This document shows positions 52,390-60,487 of a DNA stretch of 64,000 nt, piece after piece. The stretch is from Brevibacterium antiquum CNRZ 918 (GTDB lineage: Bacteria; Actinomycetota; Actinomycetes; Actinomycetales; Brevibacteriaceae). The notes under the pieces were generated by a model. It saw only the letters and a list, made by a program, of their open reading frames with translations. It ran no database searches and was not told the DNA's origin. The stretch covers positions 124,001-188,000 of the forward strand of contig NZ_FXZD01000003.1 in the NCBI RefSeq assembly GCF_900169145.1, read 5' to 3'. Made by a program: the position numbers and the translations under genes. The first letter of the stretch is position 1. Each line of letters begins with the position of its first letter.

Positions 52390-52809
52390 TCAGCGGCGCA
52401 GGCCGAAGAGGGCCATGATGGGCGAGATGACCCAGAGGAAGCCGGCGGCTGCGAATGGCACCCAGGAACTGGGGGTGAACGAGTCGACGATGAGCGCTGT
52501 GGAGAAGGCGATGAAGGTCAACGGCAGCCAGGTGCAGAGCAGAATGGTCGAACGACGACTCCAGCTCAGGGCCTTGACGACATAGACGATGATGGCCGGT
52601 GCTAACCAGGCGCCACCTGCGCCGAGGATGATCAGCTGAGTGGTGTTGTCCTCGATGACTCCGACGGCGACGATCCCGACGGAGACTGCGGCGCTGTAGA
52701 CGAAGAGCATCGTGACCAATGGCCAGGCGTCGCTGGAGCGTGCCTGTGTCTGATTCGACTCGACCTGTGAGAGAAGGTCCTTGGCTTGCTGCGGGGTGGG
52801 CGTGGTCAT
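52390..52809 (-). CDS. Four-TM membrane protein co-transcribed with regulator
   Basis: A 139-residue protein with a soluble N-terminus (about 30 residues) and four TM helices: LVTMLFVYSAAVSVGIVAVGV, LIILGAGGAWLAPAIIVYVV, TILLCTWLPLTFIAFSTALI and WVPFAAAGFLWVISPIMALF. I do not recognise a named family. It is the promoter-proximal gene of a pair with the winged-helix regulator, 54 bases downstream. Such pairs are common in actinobacteria and their role is unknown. Confidence 0.75.
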   Translation of the reverse strand: MTTPTPQQAKDLLSQVESNQTQARSSDAWPLVTMLFVYSAAVSVGIVAVGVIEDNTTQLIILGAGGAWLAPAIIVYVVKALSWSRRSTILLCTWLPLTFIAFSTALIVDSFTPSSWVPFAAAGFLWVISPIMALFGLRR

Positions 52810-52875
52810 GGCAGCTCCTTCGTGCTGTCGTCACCGAGATACGGCGCTTCCTGATGGAAGTAATTACAGCGTAGC

Positions 52876-52913
52876 AAGTAGTTTCCAATATAGAAAGTAC
52901 TTTCAGGAAACTA
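52876..52913. promoter_or_regulatory. Complex operator region before the regulator/membrane operon
   Basis: It contains TAGTTTCC (52879-52886) and GGAAACTA (52906-52913) as inverted repeats, the perfect palindrome GAAAGTACTTTC (52893-52904), and direct repeats AAGTAGTTTC/AAGTACTTTC 19 bases apart. This AT-rich stretch lies between two divergent transcription units and is a likely binding site for the winged-helix protein. Confidence 0.55.
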
Positions 52914-52953
52914 ACACCCGAGGCCTCGGAGGAGCGATAGTGCGCCTGGGCGC

Positions 52954-53403
52954 TCACATGGCAGCCGCCGCCACCGTGGCCGCGAGCTCGGTGGCGCTGG
53001 CGAAGTGGTCGTCGGTGACCTCGCCGGTGACGATGAGAGGGTCGAAGGCGAGCTTCCAGCCGAGGCCCGTGGTGATCTGCTTCATCGCGGTCTCCGCCCC
53101 GGTCGTGTCATAGCCTCCATGAATCCAATAGGAGAACGGACGACCCGCGGTCGGCTCCCTGACTTCGTCATATGTCGTGTCGAAGAAGTGCTTCAGAGCA
53201 CCGGAGATGTAGCCGAAGTTCGCGGTCGTGCCGAGGACGAACCCATCGGCGGCGAGCACGTCCGCGGTGGTCGCTTCCAGCGCGGGACGGACTGTGACGT
53301 CGATGGTGCCCAGTTCCGGCATGCGCAGTCCGGACAGAGCCGCCTCGGCGATTTCAGCCGTTGCCTGTGATGGGGAATGATGAACGAGCAATATGCTGAC
53401 CAT
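52954..53403 (-). CDS. Flavodoxin-like NAD(P)H oxidoreductase
   Basis: A 149-residue flavodoxin-fold protein. The FMN phosphate loop is LVHHSPSQATAEIA, and GFVLGTTANFGYISGALKHFFDTTYDE is the FMN-binding region typical of WrbA/NQO-type proteins. It probably reduces quinones or acts as an electron carrier. It is divergent from the Sir2 gene, 42 bases apart, so promoters overlap. No Shine-Dalgarno needs comment. Confidence 0.86.
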   Translation of the reverse strand: MVSILLVHHSPSQATAEIAEAALSGLRMPELGTIDVTVRPALEATTADVLAADGFVLGTTANFGYISGALKHFFDTTYDEVREPTAGRPFSYWIHGGYDTTGAETAMKQITTGLGWKLAFDPLIVTGEVTDDHFASATELAATVAAAAM

Positions 53404-53445
53404 GGGACCAGACTAACCCTGCAGCAGTTCGACGAGGGAGGATTC

Positions 53446-54408
53446 GTGGCAGTCATCTTTGATCCGCTTCGAGGCCGAATGCGGCCCGCAGCCAGCCATG
53501 GTGATCAGGAGATCATCGACGTCCTCACCGGAGGCGACCTCACTCGAGGCGGTTTCAGCGTGGGTGCGGGTGCCGACGAGAGAATCGACACGACCGGGTG
53601 GGCGGTCCTGACTGGGGCCGGGATGAGCACGGACTCGGGAGTCCCCGACTATCGGGGGCCCGACGCGGTGCCCCGGCAGCCGATGACGATCCAGACCTTC
53701 CTGTCCCATCCCGATCAGCGGGCCCGCTATTGGGCGCGTTCATGGGTGGGGTGGCCGCGCATGCGCTCTGCCCAGCCGAATGCGGGCCATCTGGGGCTTG
53801 CACAGCTGCCCGTTGCCGGCATCGTCACGCAGAACGTTGACGGACTCCACCAGGCCGCGGCGAGTGAGATGGGCAGCGAGAGTCCGGTCATCGACCTACA
53901 CGGCAGCCTTGATCGTGTCATCTGTCTTAGCCAGGGGCACATTTTCGACCGGGACTGGGTTCAGGCCAGACTGAGCGAGCTCAACCCCGACTTCGCGAGA
54001 CTCGTGGGAATCGATCCCATCGACGTCGAGACGGCTCCCGATGGTGACGTGGAGTTGGAGGAGACGCAGAACTTCGTCGTCGTCGACTGCCCTCGGTGCG
54101 GCGGAATCCTCAAACCGGACGTCGTGTACTTCGGTGACTCCGTGCCGCCGTCGAGGCTGCAGGAAGCGAATCGGATCTGCCAGGAGGCGCGTGGAATCGT
54201 GGTGCTCGGTTCCTCACTCGCAGTGCTCTCCGGGTTGCGATTCGTCCGGGCGGCCGCGAAGGAGTCGAAGCCGGTCGTCATCGTCACTGACGGACCCACC
54301 AGGGGCGATGAGCTTGCCGACTACCGCTCGATCTCCCGAGTTGCCGATTTCGTGGCCGACTGGGCACTCAGAGGAATCCAAGGCGGAGATGACAGGCTCA
54401 CCCTATGA
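53446..54408 (+). CDS. Sir2-family NAD-dependent deacetylase with altered zinc site
   Basis: A 320-residue sirtuin. The NAD motif GAGMSTDSGVPDYRG (57-71), TQNVDGLH (128-135) and catalytic His152 (LHG) are intact. The zinc ribbon normally has two CxxC pairs. The second, CPRC (215-218), is present, but the first reads CLSQ (160-163), with Gln in place of Cys; H165 follows closely. It should deacylate lysines on proteins, though zinc binding is uncertain. The GTG at 53446 has AGGGAGGA upstream. It overlaps the next gene by 4 bases. Confidence 0.86.
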   Translation: MAVIFDPLRGRMRPAASHGDQEIIDVLTGGDLTRGGFSVGAGADERIDTTGWAVLTGAGMSTDSGVPDYRGPDAVPRQPMTIQTFLSHPDQRARYWARSWVGWPRMRSAQPNAGHLGLAQLPVAGIVTQNVDGLHQAAASEMGSESPVIDLHGSLDRVICLSQGHIFDRDWVQARLSELNPDFARLVGIDPIDVETAPDGDVELEETQNFVVVDCPRCGGILKPDVVYFGDSVPPSRLQEANRICQEARGIVVLGSSLAVLSGLRFVRAAAKESKPVVIVTDGPTRGDELADYRSISRVADFVADWALRGIQGGDDRLTL

Positions 54409-55007
54409 ACAATCTTGCACGAACCGAACGCCTCCGCCTCGTCGATGCAGCACGCAGAGCGGGTGAGGACGCCCCGACGCTGTGTGAGGGCTGGACGACA
54501 CGCGACCTTGCCACGCACCTCGTCATTCGCGAGCGCCATCTGGCTGCCGCCCTCGGCATCTTCATGCCGAAGTTCGAGGGCAAGCTCGAGGCACAGGAGC
54601 AGGCGTATGCCTCGATGCCGTATCCGCGACTCTTGGGTCTGGTGGCATCCCCGCCGAGGTGGACCCCGGGTGGGTGGCCCGGCGTCGAATCCGTGATGAA
54701 TACCGCCGAATACCTAGTCCACCACGAGGACATCCGCCGTGCGGCGATCGAGTGGATCCCACGCAGGCTGTCCCTGCCGGAGAACCGTGCGGTGTGGACT
54801 GCGTGCCGCACCGCGCTTCTGCCTTTTGCAGCCAAGGCCGAAGGCCGTGTGGAGATTGTTGGCCCCGGCTTCGGCCAACGCAGTGCCGGCAGACACGCCA
54901 GCGGAAGCTCCGGCAGGACCAGCGGGATCACCATCACGGGTGAACCCGTGGAGATCCTGCTCTATCTCATGGGTCGTGAGGAGCATGCCCTCGTCGATGT
55001 GAGGTGA
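54405..55007 (+). CDS. TIGR03085-like metal-binding protein (DinB/maleylpyruvate isomerase fold)
   Basis: A 200-residue protein. It shows LARTERLRLVDAARRAGEDAPTLCEGWTTRDLATHLVIRERH and NTAEYLVHHEDIRRA, which supply the His ligands of the mycothiol-maleylpyruvate isomerase/DinB metal site. It matches the actinobacterial TIGR03085 family, whose substrate is unknown; mycothiol-dependent chemistry is possible. Its ATG overlaps the Sir2 stop, so the pair is co-translated. Confidence 0.85.
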   Translation: MNNLARTERLRLVDAARRAGEDAPTLCEGWTTRDLATHLVIRERHLAAALGIFMPKFEGKLEAQEQAYASMPYPRLLGLVASPPRWTPGGWPGVESVMNTAEYLVHHEDIRRAAIEWIPRRLSLPENRAVWTACRTALLPFAAKAEGRVEIVGPGFGQRSAGRHASGSSGRTSGITITGEPVEILLYLMGREEHALVDVR

Positions 55008-55030
55008 AACTGCTGTGTTGTCGGGCCAAG

Positions 55031-55046
55031 CGGGGGAAAACCCCCG
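55031..55046. terminator. Short GC-rich hairpin after the Sir2 operon
   Basis: CGGGGG-AAAA-CCCCCG forms a 6-base stem with a tetraloop. No U run follows, so termination is uncertain. TAGGCT near 55093 could be the -10 box of the next gene. Confidence 0.45.
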
Positions 55047-55133
55047 AGCAGGTGGACGGTTTATATCATTCACCCCGCTGCCCAGAGTTCCTAGGCTGGT
55101 ACCAACAGCACAGGCTCAAGCAGAGGCAGAGAA

Positions 55134-55544
55134 ATGAACCCCACCCCGAACTCCGACTACACCCCGAACCTTGACGACAACCAGCACTCCGGCAGCCAGG
55201 GTTACTACGATCCGAACCAGTTCCACGGCACTCGAGCGCAACCGCAACCTCCGCAGTCCTATCGCTCCCGAGCGGAGGAAGACCCGGGCAAGGTCCTGGG
55301 CATCATCTCCCTGGTCGCGACCCTCTCGACATTCATCGGCTTCAACTTCATCGGCCCCATCGTCGGCATCATCACCGGACATATGGCACGCAAGAACTCA
55401 CGCGGTGCAGGCTTCGTCGACAACGAGATGGGCAAATGGGGCTTCATCCTCGGCATCGTCTTCATCTCGCTGGCCGCACTTGGCGGACTGCTCGGCCTGT
55501 CCATCGCCGGCTTCGCCGGGCTCGCTGGCTTACTGGGAGCCTGA
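55134..55544 (+). CDS. DUF4190-like membrane protein
   Basis: A 136-residue protein. A hydrophilic N-terminus rich in Asn, Gln and Pro (about residues 1-50) precedes two TM segments (VLGIISLVATLSTFIGFNFIGPIVGIITGH and WGFILGIVFISLAALGGLLGLSIAGFAGL) joined by MARKNSRG. This fits DUF4190-type proteins of unknown role. AGAGGCAGAG precedes the ATG. It is convergent with the spermidine-synthase-like gene. Confidence 0.8.
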   Translation: MNPTPNSDYTPNLDDNQHSGSQGYYDPNQFHGTRAQPQPPQSYRSRAEEDPGKVLGIISLVATLSTFIGFNFIGPIVGIITGHMARKNSRGAGFVDNEMGKWGFILGIVFISLAALGGLLGLSIAGFAGLAGLLGA

Positions 55545-55563
55545 GGCCCCGACAAACTGAGGC

Positions 55564-57192
55564 TCAATAGCCGACCCAGGCTCCGCGCTCCTGATCGAGC
55601 ACACGTGGGTGGAGCAGGGTCGACGCTTCGACGTCACCGACGGAGGCCCGATCACGATCGGGCGGGAAGGCGGTGGAGGAAGCGAGCACCTCAGGCGTCG
55701 CGAATTTCAATCCCTCGGGAGCATCCCGGGGGACTGTCACGTCCGGACCCTTCTTGCTGGTCCCGCCCTGTCCAGAGACATCGGCGAGGAAATAGCCCCA
55801 GTCACCGAAGCTGGGAACATCGACGTGATAGGGCGTGGTGGCCAGGCCCGCCTCGGCGACGGCCTCCCCGATGCCCCAATACGCATCCGGCGCGAAATAC
55901 GGGGAACCGGCCTGGACGACGAGGCGGGCCTCGGGAGACATGACCTGCTTGATCAGTCCATAGAACTCGATGCTGTAGAGCTTCGAGGTGGCCACATCGT
56001 CTGGGTCGGGCAGGTCGGCGATGACCGCATCGTAGGCGGTGTGCTTGGCTTCGCGCAGCCAGGTGAAGGCGTCTGCGGCGATGGTTGTCACCCGGGGATC
56101 GTCGAGGGAGTCCTCATTGAAGTCGGTGAAGTGGTCCGAGGTCTTCGCGAGTTCGAGGACTCGTGGATCGAGGTCGACGAGCGTCACCGATTCGACGTCG
56201 GGGTACTTGAGGATCTCACGCACCGCCAGGCCGTCCCCGCCGCCGAGGACGAGGACGTTGCGTTTGGGGCCGTCCATGAGCGGGTGGACGAGGGATTCGT
56301 GATAGCGGTATTCGTCTGCCGAAGCGAACTGCAGGTCCTCATTGAGATAGAGCCTCGTGTCTCCGGTCTTCTGCGATTCGGTGAGCACGATCTCCTGATA
56401 GTCCGTGCGTTGGGAGTACACGATCGGGTCGCGGTAGAGGCGCTGGCGGGTGGTCATCTCGATATCGTCGGTGTACACCCAGACCACGGTGAGCCCACCG
56501 ACGATGACGACGAGCAGGCCAGCCAAGATCACCTGTGTGCGGGTGCGGATTTCGGTGCGGAAGAGCCAGAGGACGATGAGGATGCCGACGACGGCGTTCG
56601 TGATGCCCACTGCCAGGGCGCCGCGGGGCAGACCGAAGACGGGAAGCAGGATGAAGGGGAAGGCGAGGCCGCCGACCAGGCCGCCGACGTAGTCCGCGGC
56701 GAAGAGATCGGCCACGGCACTTGAGGCCTTCTGCGCGCGGATGCGCTGGACGAGCTCCATGAGGAGTGGGATCTCCGCGCCGATGAGGGCGCCGATGACG
56801 AATGCGAGGGCGACCATGGCGACGGTGTAGACGTCGGCGAAGGCGAACGCGAGGTAGAGCAGGATGACCGAGAGCCCACCGATGATGCCCAAGGCCGCTT
56901 CGATGAGGGCGAAGGCGACGGCGGCGAACTCTGTCAGGCGCTTCGTGGCCAGGGACCCGATGCCCATCGCGAATACCATGACGGAGAGCACGATCGAGGC
57001 TTGGACGATCGTGTCGCCCAGGAGGTAGGAACCCAGTGCGACGAGCGCGAGCTCGTAGACCATGCCGCAGCTGGCGCAGATGAAGACGGCCAAGAGCACG
57101 AAAAAACGGGCTGGCCCTGGCTTCAGCGGCAACGTGATCGGTTTGGTGCCGCCGGTGGAACCGGCGTCACTGGTGTCGGTCAGTGAGCTCAA
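55564..57192 (-). CDS. Membrane-bound spermidine-synthase-like protein
   Basis: A 542-residue protein. About seven TM helices (residues 20-230) precede a spermidine/spermine synthase domain with LVLGGGDGLAVREILKYPDVESVTLVDLDPRVLELAK, a decarboxylated-SAM site, and ADLPDPDDVATSKLYSIEFYGLIKQ. The domain may transfer aminopropyl groups to a polyamine or a membrane-linked acceptor. No speD gene is in the window. The TTG at 57192 overlaps the DUF350 stop (TTGA), and the frame upstream of it is not family-like. It is the last gene of the cluster. Confidence 0.88.
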   Translation of the reverse strand: MSSLTDTSDAGSTGGTKPITLPLKPGPARFFVLLAVFICASCGMVYELALVALGSYLLGDTIVQASIVLSVMVFAMGIGSLATKRLTEFAAVAFALIEAALGIIGGLSVILLYLAFAFADVYTVAMVALAFVIGALIGAEIPLLMELVQRIRAQKASSAVADLFAADYVGGLVGGLAFPFILLPVFGLPRGALAVGITNAVVGILIVLWLFRTEIRTRTQVILAGLLVVIVGGLTVVWVYTDDIEMTTRQRLYRDPIVYSQRTDYQEIVLTESQKTGDTRLYLNEDLQFASADEYRYHESLVHPLMDGPKRNVLVLGGGDGLAVREILKYPDVESVTLVDLDPRVLELAKTSDHFTDFNEDSLDDPRVTTIAADAFTWLREAKHTAYDAVIADLPDPDDVATSKLYSIEFYGLIKQVMSPEARLVVQAGSPYFAPDAYWGIGEAVAEAGLATTPYHVDVPSFGDWGYFLADVSGQGGTSKKGPDVTVPRDAPEGLKFATPEVLASSTAFPPDRDRASVGDVEASTLLHPRVLDQERGAWVGY

Positions 57193-57614
57193 AGGAGTGC
57201 TGCGGCCATGATGCCCGCGATGCCCACGTGAGCGGAGGCATTGACCCATACCTCGGGGTGGAACTCATCAGGTTTGATGATGTCGCCGAGCTTGCCGGGT
57301 GTGAAGGCGTCGATGAGCAGGAAGCTCAGGGCCATGAGGATGATGCCGACGAGGCCGAAGACGAGTGTGGAGATGATGCCCAGGAGCAGGTCATCGGAGC
57401 TGGCCCGGATCGCAGCGATGACGATGATCGCCACACTCAGAAGGTCGGAGGCCACAAGGATCGCGGCATTCTTCGACTTCTTCTCCCACAGGATCACGTG
57501 GAGCCTGCCCGGGGTGAGGAGGTCGACGACGAAGTAGCCGATGAGCATGAGTATGAGGCCGCTCACGGCGTAGGAGAGGACGATCCCGATCTCAAGGAAG
57601 AGGTCTGCCAACAT
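57189..57614 (-). CDS. DUF350 membrane protein
   Basis: A 141-residue protein with four TM helices in two similar pairs (GLILMLIGYFVVDLLTPGRL and IILMALSFLLIDAFTPGKL), the internal repeat typical of DUF350. The family occurs with spermidine synthase and ATP-grasp peptide/polyamine ligases, and its function is unknown. It overlaps the spermidine-synthase-like start, which supports a direct link between the two products. Confidence 0.88.
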   Translation of the reverse strand: MLADLFLEIGIVLSYAVSGLILMLIGYFVVDLLTPGRLHVILWEKKSKNAAILVASDLLSVAIIVIAAIRASSDDLLLGIISTLVFGLVGIILMALSFLLIDAFTPGKLGDIIKPDEFHPEVWVNASAHVGIAGIMAAALL

Positions 57615-57670
57615 GGTTGCCTTTCAAGGTGCGGTCGGTGCTGTCATTTCTGCAGTTGCTGCGGGCGCTG

Positions 57671-58030
57671 TCATTTGCCGGTGCCGGGTCCGCCGCCGCG
57701 GAATCCGGAGCCATCGCCGTAGGTCGATCCGGTGCTGCTGGAGCCGCCTCCGAAGAAGGGAAGGAAGAAGAATCCTCCGCCGCCCCCGCCCGAGCCGTTC
57801 GAATCGTCTGTGCAGCCATTCATGATGCTGCCGAGGATCAGGACGATGACGACGAGGAAGACGATGGTGCCGCAGCCGGAGCGCCGCTTCGGGTCTCCGG
57901 AGTTATTGTTCGAGGGTCCAGAGCCGCGATTGCCGCCGGAGCCGCGATCTCCGCCGCCGGAGCCGCGTCCGTTCTCGGCGTCGAAGTTGAAGGAGCCTCC
58001 GCCCATGGAGACGTTGGGATCGCGGCTCAT
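57671..58030 (-). CDS. Glycine-rich single-TM protein
   Basis: A 119-residue protein. A Gly/Ser/Asn-rich N-terminus (about 1-52) leads to one TM helix (CGTIVFLVVIVLILGSIMNGC), and a Gly-rich tail with GGGGGGFFFLPFFGGG follows. I do not recognise a family; low complexity could mislead. It overlaps the DUF2617 stop by 4 bases, so it is part of the operon. Confidence 0.68.
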   Translation of the reverse strand: MSRDPNVSMGGGSFNFDAENGRGSGGGDRGSGGNRGSGPSNNNSGDPKRRSGCGTIVFLVVIVLILGSIMNGCTDDSNGSGGGGGGFFFLPFFGGGSSSTGSTYGDGSGFRGGGPGTGK

Positions 58031-58590
58031 GATCTCCTCCTCAGTTCACTGTGGCTGTGTACGATCTGTCGGTGCTGCGGATAGCAGTGCCAGCTCTGCC
58101 AGGAGACTTGTTCCGGTGTGCTGTTCGTCAACGCCAGTGCCGTGAGCGCACCGGGTTCACCGGGGAAGTCGACGACGAGATGACGGTCGTGGGCACTCGA
58201 ACGGCGGACCACCTCGGCGGCGGCATCGGTGAAGCTGCCGGCCACGTCTGTGAGCTCGCACCGGAACTGATGCCGGGTGAATCCCGACCAGGTTCCAGTG
58301 GTGGTGCGGGTCGTGTCCCAGCCGGGACTCTCATCCTCGCCGAGGCAGGCGAAGGTTTCGATGAATGAGTCAGTGTCATGGTCGCTCAGGACCACCTGGT
58401 GGGAGGAGCCGATGACGTGGAGTTCGAGGCGCGATCGATCCTGCCCATCCGACGATGGCAGATCGATGAACTCTGAGGCCAGAGGGGCGATTCGGCGCTG
58501 GTCCAGGCTGAAGCTCAGTGCTTGGGCCGACGTGTCGGTGAATGCCACGTCAGCGCTCACCTGCTGTGTCATTGGGGGAGTGAGTGCCAT
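58027..58590 (-). CDS. DUF2617 family protein
   Basis: A 187-residue soluble protein that matches DUF2617: ELHVIGSSHQVVL, RHQFRCELTDVAGSF, and a C-terminal SWQSWHCYPQHRQIVHSHSEL rich in His and Trp. The function is unknown. The ATG at 58590 overlaps the DUF4178 stop (TGATG), which decides the start over the longer frame to 58653. Tight overlaps on both sides show one operon. Confidence 0.82.
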   Translation of the reverse strand: MALTPPMTQQVSADVAFTDTSAQALSFSLDQRRIAPLASEFIDLPSSDGQDRSRLELHVIGSSHQVVLSDHDTDSFIETFACLGEDESPGWDTTRTTTGTWSGFTRHQFRCELTDVAGSFTDAAAEVVRRSSAHDRHLVVDFPGEPGALTALALTNSTPEQVSWQSWHCYPQHRQIVHSHSELRRRS

Positions 58591-59204
58591 CAGCTGCCCG
58601 AATAGATGGTGAAGGAGCCGACCGGGATCGACTCGCCGGTGCTCACTTCCCAACGGCCGTGGTCGAAGCGTTCGAACGCGAGCAGTCTGTGGTCATCGGA
58701 TTCATAGTCCGCATAGTCCACACCGCCCTTCTCGTTGAGGCCAGTGGTGCCCTCGGAGCGATAGGAGGCGGTGCCGTGCTCGATGAGCTTGTACTCGGTG
58801 CCCTCGATGGTGATGGCCTTGGCCTTGGGTTCGATGTCCAGGTCGGGACGATCACGCCAGCGGGAGACCTGCAGGTCGGGGTCCTTCTCGACTGTCAGCC
58901 ACAGGCGGGTGGCGGACTGGTCGGCCTGGAAGAAGTGCTCGGCCCAGTCGTAGCCGCCCTCGGAGATGCGCAGGGTGCCGCGGACGAAGAACTTCTCATT
59001 GCCGAACTCGAGCAGATCACCGGCTTTGATCGTCTCCGGATCCCCGCCGGTGTTCTGCTCGGCGGCGAACGGATCGCTCGGGCGGGGGGCAGCCGCATTC
59101 TCTTCGGACTTGCGGCGGTTCGCTGCACGCTTGCGGACGACGATCACCGTGATGAGGACAACGACGATGAATACCAGTGCGATGATGAGGATGTTGGACG
59201 ACAC
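58590..59204 (-). CDS. DUF4178 membrane-anchored protein
   Basis: A 204-residue protein. One N-terminal TM (ILIIALVFIVVVLITVIVV) and a basic stop-transfer segment precede a DUF4178 domain with IKAGDLLEFGNEKFFVRGTLRISEGGYDWAEHFF, LWLTVEKDPDL and RWEVSTGESIPVGSF. The GTG at 59204 places the TM at the N-terminus; another GTG at 59246 would overlap the GNAT gene. DUF4178 often accompanies DUF350 and spermidine-synthase-like genes. Confidence 0.83.
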   Translation of the reverse strand: MSSNILIIALVFIVVVLITVIVVRKRAANRRKSEENAAAPRPSDPFAAEQNTGGDPETIKAGDLLEFGNEKFFVRGTLRISEGGYDWAEHFFQADQSATRLWLTVEKDPDLQVSRWRDRPDLDIEPKAKAITIEGTEYKLIEHGTASYRSEGTTGLNEKGGVDYADYESDDHRLLAFERFDHGRWEVSTGESIPVGSFTIYSGS

Positions 59205-59235
59205 GGTGCCTGCTTCGCTTCGGTAGCCGGAAAGT

Positions 59236-60267
59236 TCACAGTTCACTGTAGTCGAAACGTCCTTCGAGTGCGGTCATCGTGTCTGCCGCGAAGTATCCGA
59301 GGTCCTGGTTGAGGGTGTGCATCGGCCCATTGCTCGTGGCCGTGTAGGTCTGTATCCACGACGCCTGGGTGACCTCCGGGATGTCGTGGAGTTGGCGCAT
59401 GTTCGCGACTTTGAGTGCCCGGCCGATGCCTCGACCGCGATATGCCCGGTCGACCAAGGTGTCCTCCTGGATGACGATGTCCGATTCGTGGGACGAGACC
59501 ATGATCTCCGTGTAGCCGACCGGGGCAGAGCCGAGAGAGGCATCGTCGATGTGCGCGATCGAGCTGACTAGGATCCAGCCCTGATCTGCCATTCGCTCCT
59601 CATGGGTGCGAATCGCGCTCGCACCGGCATGTTTGAGCGTGCGAGTGAGATCACCGACGGGAACATCCTCATCCATCTGTTCGCGCAGCCTGGCCCAATC
59701 CTCGACCACTTTTTCCGGGCAGCCGCCGATCCATGAGGTGATCGACATGCTCGGATCGGGAACCGTGCTGAGCTTCGACTTCGCGTCCGGGTGCTTGTAG
59801 CGGTTCGCATCGTCGCGCAGGTAGGCCGGCAGGTCGAGCAGGAGACGATACTCCTGGTTGCCGATGCTCAGACCCTGGGCTTGAGCAAAGGCGACGCCTT
59901 CCGGGCAGTAGGTTTCGGTCTGCACGAGCTCCGTGCGCCCGTGCAGCAGATCTTCGACGACACCGGCAATCGAGGTGCCGTGTCCCTGGCACCGGTGAGC
60001 GGGAAGAACCCCGACCTCGACGTCGGCGGGTGCATCGGTGACGATGTTGACCTCGGCGCCGCCGATGGCCTGCTTGTCGAGGTGGGCCAGGAGTGCGATA
60101 TCGGACTTGTCCGAGCGCGGGTGGGCGAACTGGGTGAGGGTGGATTCGAGACTCTGCCACCAGGCGGCGGTACGGTCGGCGGTGTAGGCCTCACGCATGA
60201 GGCCATGCCAACGCGTGAGCCCGTCGACATCGTCGGGCTGGATCCGGGTGATCTGGACATCGACCAT
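59236..60267 (-). CDS. Tandem GNAT acetyltransferase
   Basis: A 343-residue protein with two GNAT domains. The first (about 1-150) has a partial acetyl-CoA loop HRCQGHGTSIAGVVEDLL. The second (about 170-340) has LVDRAYRGRGIGRALKVANMRQL and an NxxMHxLNxxLG-type end as in mycothiol synthase-like proteins (SNGPMHTLNQDLGYF). It could acetylate a sugar amine or polyamine (inference). The ATG at 60267 (MVDVQITR) was selected on family homology. It lies in the minus-strand cluster. Confidence 0.84.
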   Translation of the reverse strand: MVDVQITRIQPDDVDGLTRWHGLMREAYTADRTAAWWQSLESTLTQFAHPRSDKSDIALLAHLDKQAIGGAEVNIVTDAPADVEVGVLPAHRCQGHGTSIAGVVEDLLHGRTELVQTETYCPEGVAFAQAQGLSIGNQEYRLLLDLPAYLRDDANRYKHPDAKSKLSTVPDPSMSITSWIGGCPEKVVEDWARLREQMDEDVPVGDLTRTLKHAGASAIRTHEERMADQGWILVSSIAHIDDASLGSAPVGYTEIMVSSHESDIVIQEDTLVDRAYRGRGIGRALKVANMRQLHDIPEVTQASWIQTYTATSNGPMHTLNQDLGYFAADTMTALEGRFDYSEL

Positions 60268-60298
60268 GACACGAGTCGACCACGAGCCGACACGGATT

Positions 60299-60487
60299 TC
60301 AAGGATGCTGGTGCGGGTCCACGCCGTCCTCAGGACCTGCTTCGGCGGTGGGATCGTCCTTGGGCAGGCGTGAGCCGATGTGCGCACCGGGACGATTCAT
60401 CACCCGGTAGATGAGGAAGGCACCTACGCTGAAGACCACGATGATGGTCAGGATGAGGAAGATGACCGCGCCGAGGCCGGGTTCCAT
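60299..60487 (-). CDS. Small single-TM protein
   Basis: A 62-residue protein. MEPGLGAVIFLILTIIVVFSVGAFLIYRVMNRPG gives one TM helix, followed by an acidic hydrophilic tail. Its ATG overlaps the upstream DUF1707 stop (TGATG), which supports a real gene. No family is recognised. Confidence 0.68.
   Translation of the reverse strand: MEPGLGAVIFLILTIIVVFSVGAFLIYRVMNRPGAHIGSRLPKDDPTAEAGPEDGVDPHQHP

Noticed and set aside
57615-57670. Repeated GCTGTCATTT in the gap between DUF350 and the Gly-rich protein
   Set aside because: The two ten-base copies lie in a short operon gap, have no symmetry and are likely chance.
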